A stretch of DNA of 8,071 nt from Bacteroides sp. (GTDB lineage Bacteria; Bacteroidota; Bacteroidia; Bacteroidales; Bacteroidaceae), in the NCBI GenBank assembly GCA_019417975.1, contig DYCT01000078.1:1-8071 (forward strand). The letters are read 5' to 3'. Made by a program: the position numbers and the translations under genes. The notes beneath the pieces were generated by a model. It had not been told where the DNA came from, did no database searches, and was given only the letters and a program-made list of their open reading frames with translations. Position 1 is the first letter of the stretch. Every line of letters starts with the position of its first letter. Below are positions 1 to 6,732 of this stretch, piece by piece.

Positions 1-13
1 CTATTGTTTATTT

Positions 14-2788
14 TTAAATTGTAATCTTATAAATTTTATCGGCAATGCGTACAATATATAATCCTCTACTCAACATTATCGAGTAGGTTTCACCCGAAAG
101 GACGAAGACTGAATCAACAAGCACACCATCTATCGTTGAAATAACAATGCGACTACCAATATCTACCGCGACAGCCAAAGTGCCATCCTTCACTGCCAAC
201 ACATTATCTGTCTTGACACTCTCCACACCGGTCACATCAAGCGACACAAGACATTCGCCCGACTCAATGCTCTTAAGGTCACCTGCCACACCACGCACGG
301 TATAGAAATAAAGTTTTCCTTCTTCAAGCCCTTCAACAATGTAGCTTGTGACATTGCCTACATCCTTGTGGTCGTAATCAGTAAAAACTTCATCCACATC
401 GGCAGCTGTATTATCTATCTTAATATCATCGAGCAGCAAACGACCAGCCTTATCGCCAGACGAAACAAGTTCAAAGCGCACTGCTTTTATGCCTTGAAGT
501 AGCGTATCCCCCTCCTTAGGCAAAGCTACATTCATGCTTTCATTGGTCTGTGGCATCGCTATATTCTCTATCTCCACCCATTCACCGTTTATTTTGCCAA
601 GTACTTTTAGTGAACTGAACGAAGAATATGACATGGTGCATATCCACAAAGAGATACCTGTAACCTTGCCAAACTCTTTCGTCTCGATATAATGACCACC
701 GGAAGCCAAACTAACCGACGGAGCAGATGCACCATAATAGCCCGTTGCACTAAAATAAGAAGATGTATTGCCAATCCATCCCTCAGGCAACACCTTTCCG
801 GTGAAATCACATACATCAGTACGTGGAGTCGTGTCGATGGTACGTTTCTTCACGGTAAGTTCATAACTCTGTGCTCCCTCAAGCGACTTCCAGTTGGCAG
901 TAAAACTTTTGCCTGTTACAGATGTAGCCCCATCCGTTTCTGCTGTAAACATATCAAATGTCGGGTCATGAGTTGTAATAAACCACTCTTCAGCCGATTC
1001 TTGCTCATATTTCGTCAGCGATGACAGCATAACATAATAAGTTGTTGATGGTGCAAGCCCATTTACCTCAAAGGTTTCCACCTTAAAAGGTATCTGCCTA
1101 TCTTTATAACCATCAACATATACTTTGTCGCCATTATTCTTTGTATATACACTCAACGTCTGATAGTCACAATCGCCACATGCAGTCCATGCCAACGTAA
1201 AAGCTGTTGGCTTAACTATCGTAGCCTTAATATCTAACGGAGCACATACATTGCGATGACCTCCCATCACTTTAAACGTAATTATTCCATCGCTACTCTC
1301 GGATATATCTGTTATAGGCTTATTAAGTGGAGCACCCGACCAACTGCGCATTGACGGATTGGTATCATCGGTAAACGATGTTACATGCGATGTTCCGGGG
1401 AAAGAATCGCCCGCACGTGTTTCCTCATCCAACTTGCCATCAGCCTCAACAATATCAACATACTGATGATTACTATTCGTATTGACAAGATTATTTATCC
1501 AACGCGACTCATTGTAATCAATGTGCCATACCAACATGCCGTGCCCCGGAATATACTCATCCCACCCTTTCTTTTGACGGTTTTCAAATACATAATATTC
1601 ATTGCTCCGTTCCGTAGAGACACGATAACCTTCATTCTTAGTGATAGGCGGAAGTGTAACATCTTCCGGTTTGGCCAGCTCTTTCAGCTCAATCCATCCC
1701 AGCTCGCTACGTTCGTAAGCCGAATAATTTGGAGGCGTACGACCATCATTGTTATAAGGTCCATGAGCCAGTACGCTCCATGCACCCGGTGTAAATGCAC
1801 TTGCATTGTAAGTAGTGGCATAAAGATCGGGTAAACCAAGTACATGGCTAAACTCATGAACAAAGATGCCAATCCCCACAAACTTCCCATTTGACTGTAA
1901 CTCGTTGGATGTCGCAAACTTATTGACCGTGACACCGTCTATTTCGAACGTTCCGGCATTCGTGGCACTCATATACCACGACTGAGGCCATATAAGCGAA
2001 GGATTTCCTGTATCGTGTTCACCATTCCCTGCATAATAAACATACACATAGTCCAACACACCGTCACCATCGTAATCATACTGCGAAAAATCCACTTGGC
2101 CGTCAAGCTTCTGACAAGCTTCCTTTATCATATACCCAAGATACGACTCGTTACCATTGGTATCGTTTTGCCCGTAATAACGACTTTCACGGTCAAGTGT
2201 TACCGGTCCGAACACATCAAACTCCGGCAAAAACTTTCCGTTGGAATTTTCTTTAAAATAGTCGACACAACTACCTGTAGCCCCATCGTAGTTATATCCC
2301 TCTTTATTCATCATATCATTGAAACGTTCCTTCGTACCAAGTGTAAAACTTATGTCAGGAAACTGAACGAGCAACACTGGAACCTTGCGCTTGCCCAACA
2401 CGGCAGATTTACGACTTGAGGTAAAACGACGATCACTCGCAGCCGGACGCTTCTGAAGATAAGTTTTCAACACATTTGCCGGATTAGTCTGAGCAATACC
2501 ACATGCTTTCGATTTACGGCTTGTCGCCCCCTGGGCAGTGAGCACTGCGTCAGTGAGCACCCCATCAGTACCTATATAACAGTAAAAGCCATCGCTGGAC
2601 ATCTCCACAGGATATCCTTGCATATCGGTTAAATAATGACTCTGCTCATCACCATACATATACACCGTAACGAATGCGCCATCGGGCTGGCGAAGTGTTA
2701 CTTTCTTCTGCGTTGCCGGTACGGCAAACGCAACTATAGGCATAGCCAAAACAAGCAACGAGATAACTTTAATCAGATTCTTTTTCAT
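14..2788 (-). CDS. Secreted M6-family metalloprotease with fibronectin-like domains and T9SS-type C-terminal tail
   Basis: Predicted zinc endopeptidase of the M6 (immune inhibitor A-like) family, 924 residues, exported and probably surface-attached or released. A signal peptide spans residues 1-22 (MKKN, hydrophobic core, AFA before V23). Residues 28-80 match the N-terminal region common in bacterial M6 proteins (QPDG, then GDE and GYPVE) and probably form part of a propeptide. The catalytic domain runs from about 135 to 506. It has the zinc motif HEFSHVLGLPD at 311-321 (H311, E312, H315, presumed third ligand D321), a DYDGDGVLD calcium-type loop at 238-246, and the family-typical segment PYNNDGRTPPNYSAYER at 344-360. 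The usual Met-turn methionine is leucine (L340). A fibronectin type III-like domain lies at about 514-606, with a CGDC pair at C537/C540. A second spans about 620-850 and looks interrupted by a β-sandwich insert at about 657-795. Residues 853-924 form a sorting-type tail ending in GLYIVRIADKIYKITI. The start is fixed by the signal peptide. It is the last gene of the minus-strand series, preceded by a strong hairpin. Family assignment is firm; substrate is unknown. Confidence 0.9.
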   Translation of the reverse strand: MKKNLIKVISLLVLAMPIVAFAVPATQKKVTLRQPDGAFVTVYMYGDEQSHYLTDMQGYPVEMSSDGFYCYIGTDGVLTDAVLTAQGATSRKSKACGIAQTNPANVLKTYLQKRPAASDRRFTSSRKSAVLGKRKVPVLLVQFPDISFTLGTKERFNDMMNKEGYNYDGATGSCVDYFKENSNGKFLPEFDVFGPVTLDRESRYYGQNDTNGNESYLGYMIKEACQKLDGQVDFSQYDYDGDGVLDYVYVYYAGNGEHDTGNPSLIWPQSWYMSATNAGTFEIDGVTVNKFATSNELQSNGKFVGIGIFVHEFSHVLGLPDLYATTYNASAFTPGAWSVLAHGPYNNDGRTPPNYSAYERSELGWIELKELAKPEDVTLPPITKNEGYRVSTERSNEYYVFENRQKKGWDEYIPGHGMLVWHIDYNESRWINNLVNTNSNHQYVDIVEADGKLDEETRAGDSFPGTSHVTSFTDDTNPSMRSWSGAPLNKPITDISESSDGIITFKVMGGHRNVCAPLDIKATIVKPTAFTLAWTACGDCDYQTLSVYTKNNGDKVYVDGYKDRQIPFKVETFEVNGLAPSTTYYVMLSSLTKYEQESAEEWFITTHDPTFDMFTAETDGATSVTGKSFTANWKSLEGAQSYELTVKKRTIDTTPRTDVCDFTGKVLPEGWIGNTSSYFSATGYYGASAPSVSLASGGHYIETKEFGKVTGISLWICTMSYSSFSSLKVLGKINGEWVEIENIAMPQTNESMNVALPKEGDTLLQGIKAVRFELVSSGDKAGRLLLDDIKIDNTAADVDEVFTDYDHKDVGNVTSYIVEGLEEGKLYFYTVRGVAGDLKSIESGECLVSLDVTGVESVKTDNVLAVKDGTLAVAVDIGSRIVISTIDGVLVDSVFVLSGETYSIMLSRGLYIVRIADKIYKITI

Positions 2789-2803
2789 AATTCAGTCATA
2801 AGC

Positions 2804-2860
2804 AAAAAGAAACGCATATCAAGGAACAGACTTTTTCGTCATTCACAAGATATGCGTTTC
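2804..2860 (-). terminator. Two-tier hairpin with U-tract: intrinsic terminator or leader RNA structure
   Basis: On the minus strand, a perfect 12-bp stem (GAAACGCATATC at 2860-2849 pairing with GATATGCGTTTC at 2820-2809) is followed at once by TTTTT (2808-2804). The 28 bases between the arms can form a second stem: GAATGAC pairs with GTC-T-GTTC (7 bp including one G-U pair, with one bulged U), closed by a GAAAAA loop and joined to the outer stem by a small internal loop. It lies 43 bases after the stop codon of the repeat protein, as expected for a terminator. It also ends only 15 bases before the protease start codon, so it could instead act as an attenuator or a 5' leader structure. The opposite direction lacks a U-run, so the minus strand is the sensible reading. 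Confidence 0.7.
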
Positions 2861-2903
2861 CATTTTATTTACCTTTTAAACGAACCGCTAGAAACAAATC
2901 CGT

Positions 2904-5900
2904 TTATTTCTTAATATACAACTTGTAAACTTTATCACCTGCCCTCACGAAGTAGATACCTTCACCTACTTTACCGCGCAATTCTTCATAAAGGTTACCA
3001 GAAATAATTGCCGATGTGATGTGACGACCAGAAATATCAAATACCTCCACATTGCATGGGTTATTGAAGCTAACACTTTCAATACCCGAGGTTGTAACTT
3101 CCCAAGAGATAGGCAGAGTAATGGTTTCGCTACCCTCTGTAAAGAGCTCAACCACGTCTGAACCAGTAGAAATGGCTGTAGGCTTGAATGTTACAGTAAT
3201 AACAGCTTTACCACTTTCCGCTTCTTCTTTCGCAATGACTGTCGGAGAAATAGTAATCTCGCTTGAAGCAGGATCGCCCACGATAATATCACCAATTAGG
3301 TTGGCTGCTGTCAATGTAATATTCTTAGTATATGTTTCTCCCACCTCTGCGGCCAAGAATTCTACCTTATCCTCACTCAGACGAACTGTCGGTGCATCCT
3401 CAACAAAGAACTTAGCTACCGGATAATAAGAACCTGTTCTGTAACGAACATCATTCACATCGCCTACAGTCAAAAGGCTATACTGATTGTTGGCTTTGTC
3501 TGCATCTTGTGCAAAATAAATCTTGTTAAAGTCGGAAGCTTCATCTTCCCCACACTCATGCATGCAAACTACACGCAAGTTTTGACCTGTATAGAGGAAC
3601 TTTTCAGCAAACTCGAATGTAGCATATTGAGGAGCTTTTTCGCTACCTTCCTTGAATGTATATGTACCTTCAAACACTTTTATCATCTTGCTCACATCAG
3701 TAAAACCATCTTCTTCATTAGGTACATCATTATCAATTGTATTTGCAACATAGATTGTAACCTTTGTTGTCATTGGGTCAGCATCGCCATGTAATGCATA
3801 CTGATAATAAGGATATGCCATGCGACTGATATACTTGTTCATACCGTCAAGACCAAGATCGGCTGCACGATAAACAAACTCGGAATGACTACTTGGAGAA
3901 CCAAGGTCAAGAGGCATATAAGGATACCAATTACTGATTGTACCGGCCTGAACAGAAGGTATATCAGGAGTTACGCCTGTCCAATATACCGGAAACTCGA
4001 TAGCATCAGCACCCTCTGATGTAAGTGTAAAGCTCGCCATACCTTCACCAAGCTCTGCAGCCTTAAGAGTGATAATAAACTCTGCTGTACCAGCTTCAGC
4101 AGCATTCTTTTCAATAGTGGTCTTATCTACAGTAACAGCTTCATTGCTTGGTGTACTGATAGTAATATCACCCTGCAAATTCTTGGCAGAAACTTTCACG
4201 ACCTTGGTGTATTCTTTACCAACCTCAGAATTACCATTAACCCAACTATATTCATCGATATCGAATATAGTTTCTGTCTCTGAACTTTGGTCTTCGGTTG
4301 TGATACGAATTACAGGGAAAGCTGCCTTAGTGCGATACAAACTCTTTGTTTCTGCCGAACAGTTTACGAGCTCAGCCTCTGTCTCGGCGAAACGGATAAG
4401 AATAGGAAGTTCGCCTCTACGCTTAGAATCGATAGAGAAGTGCCATTCCTGAGAAACTTCTGCACTAACCCCCTTGATGCGAAGACGTAAGTTTGATCCA
4501 TCGTATATAAACCCTTCCTTAATGTCAAATGTAAGATAATAGAACGGTGTTGCAGCCTCTACTTGACCACCTGCAGGGATAACTCTAGTCAACTTAACTA
4601 CTTGAGTCATACCTTCTGTAAATGTTTCACCGACTTCATCATCTGTAGTGTTCGCAAGCGAAACAGTCAATTCCTCTGTAACAGCATTACTATTGAAGGT
4701 TATAGGCAACTCAAGGCGACGAATCTTAGTTCCTTTCTTTAATTTAAGATCACTTGCCTTATAAACAAACTCGCTTTCACTACATTCCCATGTACTGAAA
4801 AGAGGCACTTTCATGGAAATATCATTACTTTCACCTATAGTACGTACTGCAGCCTTATAACCAAGCACCGGTGTCCATGTAATAGGCAATACGATATCAT
4901 CAAGGCCACGTGATTTGATAACGACCTGATCCTTGTTTGTCATTGTTTCTTCCGGATTGATTGTTACAGTAAATTTCACCAGACCACCAGCTCCAACTAT
5001 TTCATCGTTAGAGAACGATGTCTTGTCTATTTTCACAACATTTGTTGTCGGAGCAGTAATTGTAATACCGTTGTTCAACTCGCCTGAAACCTCAAGAGTA
5101 ACTTCTTTTTCATAAGGAGTATAGAGAGCTACTTCACCAGCCTCAACCTTTTCAGGATTAGCTATAATTGAAGATTCTGAGTAGACTTTCATTACAGGGA
5201 ATGCCTGTCCTTCATAAGACGCCTCTATCTTTGTTGCACTTGAGCCATAAGCAAGCAATGCCTTTCTGTGCTTGTTGTAATCATCACGGAAGTAATAACT
5301 ACAAGTTTTTTCTATTTCATTCGTATTTTCATAAACCACGCGAAGTGCCTCACCGGTATAGCCAAACGATTGGTCAAACTCAAATTCAAGCCAAATAGGC
5401 TCTGTAGGAGTTCCTGTTCCTACATATGTCACACTACCCTCATATACCTTCGTCATTGTAGAGACATCAGTTATCGTAGAGCCCACTTCTGTAGGATTGG
5501 AAGTATTCTGCAAGTAAATTTTCACATTCGCAGGAATCTCTGGTTTCAAAGAGCTCCACTTATCCTTTGCATATGCAAACGCTATCTTAGAAATCCGACA
5601 ACTCGTACCAAGATTCAAATCCTCAGCTTTATATATCATTTCACTCTTACTATAAAGACTGTTGAGTTTTGCAGGGATACGAAAATCAGAAAGAGCCGAA
5701 TTGTCTTCGCCTACCTGAACAGAGATTCCTGGACGCGGCCACTTCGGAATCCAAATTACATTAAGTTTAATCGGGTCTACACCATCAGAACTAATAGTTA
5801 CATAATCTTCTGTTTCTTGATCGTCCTGTGGAGTCACAGAGAGTGTAATATCCTTTCCATAAAGTGCTGCAGACTGATTAATTTCAGTTTCACTTACAGA

Positions 5901-6674
5901 AACAAGTCCTTTATCCGATGGGGTAATTGTAATAGGAGCAGATAAACGCATACCGGTAATCGTAACAGTCTGAGTGTATGTCTGACCAATAATAGCGTTA
6001 CCCATTCTCCAATTATAAACACTACTTACAAGTGTCGGACCACTTGTCGTCGGTGTAACAGCAAACTTAACGACAGGCATCACATTGGTATTACGGCTCA
6101 TCTTGTTTACATATTCGGTATTAGCCCAATCGCTTGTCCAAGCATCTTGAAACAAACATGGGATATCAAGACCTGTCCACGCTCCGAAATACACAGCCGA
6201 ATAGTTTCCTGCATTCTTATCAATGAAAATGCGCAAGTTGCGTCCTGTATATTTAAAAGGAGTAGACAGTGTGTAACTATTCCATTGGGGGCTCTTTTCA
6301 GTTCCGCCCTCCCATGTACTTGTACCATCGTACACCAACGTCATATTACTTATATCCGTAAAACCAGCAGCAACCTCTGCGTCTGTAGTATTAGCCAGAT
6401 AAATCTTCACATTACCAGTATGACCGCCAGTATGCGAACCTCCTCCGCTTTGATAATATGGGAATGCCAACTCGCTGATTTCACATGGACCACCAAGGGA
6501 ACCAAGCAATTCCGAGGGATAGATAGTCTCAAAACGACTAGAGCTTAAACTCATAACGATTTTTTGCGACCATCCGCCAATCTCTCCCACCTGTACTGTG
6601 TTGGCAGCCTTGGCTTGAATACCAAACGCCAGCATCACAAACAAAAACAGATAAAGTGAAGAATCCTTTTTCAT
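2904..6674 (-). CDS. Large secreted repeat protein: four jelly-roll-like plus Ig-like units and T9SS type A-like tail
   Basis: No enzyme motif is recognised in this 1256-residue protein, which looks like a surface or secreted adhesin or structural protein. A signal peptide covers about residues 1-24 (MKKD, core LYLFLFVMLAFGI, AKA). The body is four units of about 290 residues at roughly 27-308, 318-601, 607-898 and 907-1191. Each has a β-rich first half of about 180 residues and an Ig-like second half of about 95. First-half landmarks are SE[MF][IV]YKA-DL-L type segments, an [IVS][YS][LV][AQ]NT strand, and F-Y[TD]G--LR (F140, F437, F722, F1026). The Ig-like halves end in a conserved tryptophan (IW, TW, YW, SW). 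Residues 1196-1256 form a tail with VFDISGR and GEGIYFVRAGDKVYKLYIKK, matching the T9SS type A sorting pattern. Similar repeat proteins are common in Bacteroidales, usually uncharacterised. The start is supported by the signal peptide; the leader before it is A/T-rich. It is followed by a hairpin terminator candidate. Confidence 0.88.
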   Translation of the reverse strand: MKKDSSLYLFLFVMLAFGIQAKAANTVQVGEIGGWSQKIVMSLSSSRFETIYPSELLGSLGGPCEISELAFPYYQSGGGSHTGGHTGNVKIYLANTTDAEVAAGFTDISNMTLVYDGTSTWEGGTEKSPQWNSYTLSTPFKYTGRNLRIFIDKNAGNYSAVYFGAWTGLDIPCLFQDAWTSDWANTEYVNKMSRNTNVMPVVKFAVTPTTSGPTLVSSVYNWRMGNAIIGQTYTQTVTITGMRLSAPITITPSDKGLVSVSETEINQSAALYGKDITLSVTPQDDQETEDYVTISSDGVDPIKLNVIWIPKWPRPGISVQVGEDNSALSDFRIPAKLNSLYSKSEMIYKAEDLNLGTSCRISKIAFAYAKDKWSSLKPEIPANVKIYLQNTSNPTEVGSTITDVSTMTKVYEGSVTYVGTGTPTEPIWLEFEFDQSFGYTGEALRVVYENTNEIEKTCSYYFRDDYNKHRKALLAYGSSATKIEASYEGQAFPVMKVYSESSIIANPEKVEAGEVALYTPYEKEVTLEVSGELNNGITITAPTTNVVKIDKTSFSNDEIVGAGGLVKFTVTINPEETMTNKDQVVIKSRGLDDIVLPITWTPVLGYKAAVRTIGESNDISMKVPLFSTWECSESEFVYKASDLKLKKGTKIRRLELPITFNSNAVTEELTVSLANTTDDEVGETFTEGMTQVVKLTRVIPAGGQVEAATPFYYLTFDIKEGFIYDGSNLRLRIKGVSAEVSQEWHFSIDSKRRGELPILIRFAETEAELVNCSAETKSLYRTKAAFPVIRITTEDQSSETETIFDIDEYSWVNGNSEVGKEYTKVVKVSAKNLQGDITISTPSNEAVTVDKTTIEKNAAEAGTAEFIITLKAAELGEGMASFTLTSEGADAIEFPVYWTGVTPDIPSVQAGTISNWYPYMPLDLGSPSSHSEFVYRAADLGLDGMNKYISRMAYPYYQYALHGDADPMTTKVTIYVANTIDNDVPNEEDGFTDVSKMIKVFEGTYTFKEGSEKAPQYATFEFAEKFLYTGQNLRVVCMHECGEDEASDFNKIYFAQDADKANNQYSLLTVGDVNDVRYRTGSYYPVAKFFVEDAPTVRLSEDKVEFLAAEVGETYTKNITLTAANLIGDIIVGDPASSEITISPTVIAKEEAESGKAVITVTFKPTAISTGSDVVELFTEGSETITLPISWEVTTSGIESVSFNNPCNVEVFDISGRHITSAIISGNLYEELRGKVGEGIYFVRAGDKVYKLYIKK
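3102..3956 (-). repeat. Protein repeat unit 4 of the four-unit surface protein
   Basis: Residues about 907-1191. SEFVYRAADLGL at 932-943, KVTIYVANT near 971-979 and FLYTGQNLRVV at 1026-1036 mark the first half. It resembles unit 1 in its YPYYQY segment (FPYYQ in unit 1). The Ig-like half has VGETYTKNITL and NLIGDI and ends ETITLPISW, directly before the sorting-type tail. Confidence 0.75.
3981..4856 (-). repeat. Protein repeat unit 3, the most divergent first half
   Basis: Residues about 607-898. SEFVYKASDLKL at 634-645 and FIYDGSNLRLRI at 722-733 identify it, but the usual KIYL strand reads TVSLANTTDDEVG and the segment after it is changed (KLTRVIPAGGQ where the other units have VYEG or VFEG). 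The Ig-like half (about 804-898) is canonical, with VGKEYTKVVKV and NLQGDITIS, ending DAIEFPVYW. Confidence 0.72.
4872..5723 (-). repeat. Protein repeat unit 2 of the four-unit surface protein
   Basis: Residues about 318-601. It opens with VQVGED, has SEMIYKAEDLNLG at 344-356, NVKIYLQNTS at 383-392 and FGYTGEALRVV at 437-447. The Ig-like half (about 503-601) lacks the VG-xYTK start seen in units 3 and 4 and has LYTPYEKEVTLEV instead. It closes with DDIVLPITW. Confidence 0.75.
5751..6596 (-). repeat. Protein repeat unit 1 of the four-unit surface protein
   Basis: Residues about 27-308. The first half opens with VQVGEIGGW, carries the strand NVKIYLANTT at 88-97 and the FKYTGRNLRIFI segment at 140-151. 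The Ig-like half has IGQTYTQTVTIT near 229-240 and ends DPIKLNVIW. It differs from the other units in having ETIYPSELLG in place of the EFVYKASDL-type segment, and in a Gly/His-rich loop at 77-87. Boundaries are estimated by eye. Confidence 0.75.
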
Positions 6675-6732
6675 GATAAAAAATTTTATTGATTAAAAAA
6701 CAGTTTTTGTATCCTATATATAATGTATATAT
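6675..6732. other. Short A/T-rich intergenic region between the two repeat-protein genes
   Basis: These 58 bases are almost entirely A and T. Two weak inverted repeats are visible. One is ATATATA-CAT-TATATAT (7 bp, 6716-6732), just after the upstream stop codon. The other is AAAAA-CTG-TTTTT (5 bp, 6696-6708), followed on the minus strand by one more T. Neither contains G-C pairs in the stem, so termination here would be weak. No match to the Bacteroidetes promoter pattern (TTTG about 20 bases before TAnnTTTG) was found, so transcription may continue from the upstream gene. The A/T-rich run just before the start codon at 6674 is typical of leaders in this phylum, where a Shine-Dalgarno site is often absent. 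Confidence 0.5.

Noticed and set aside
1385..1834. Plus-strand open frame of 149 codons opposite the protease catalytic domain
   Set aside because: It lies antisense to the zinc-site region of a clear M6 protease and shows no recognisable protein feature.
2809..2860. Invertible promoter flanked by the 12-bp inverted repeats
   Set aside because: Invertible segments in Bacteroidales are usually well over 100 bases and contain a promoter. Here only 28 bases separate the arms, they fold into a stem themselves, and no recombinase gene is nearby.
2860..2898. Bacteroidetes-type promoter for the protease (TTTG at 2895-2898 with a TA-rich element downstream)
   Set aside because: The best downstream candidates (near 2871 and 2867) match the TAnnTTTG pattern poorly and at loose spacing, so the call is not supported by sequence alone.
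5268..5945. Plus-strand open frame of 225 codons opposite the repeat protein
   Set aside because: It is antisense to a well-supported coding gene, its translation is rich in Arg, Ile and Cys without domain or signal features, and it fits a shadow of the minus-strand gene.
6696..6732. Strong terminator between the two repeat-protein genes
   Set aside because: The visible stems are 5 and 7 bp of A-T pairs only, with no G-C clamp, so they do not meet the usual standard for an intrinsic terminator.
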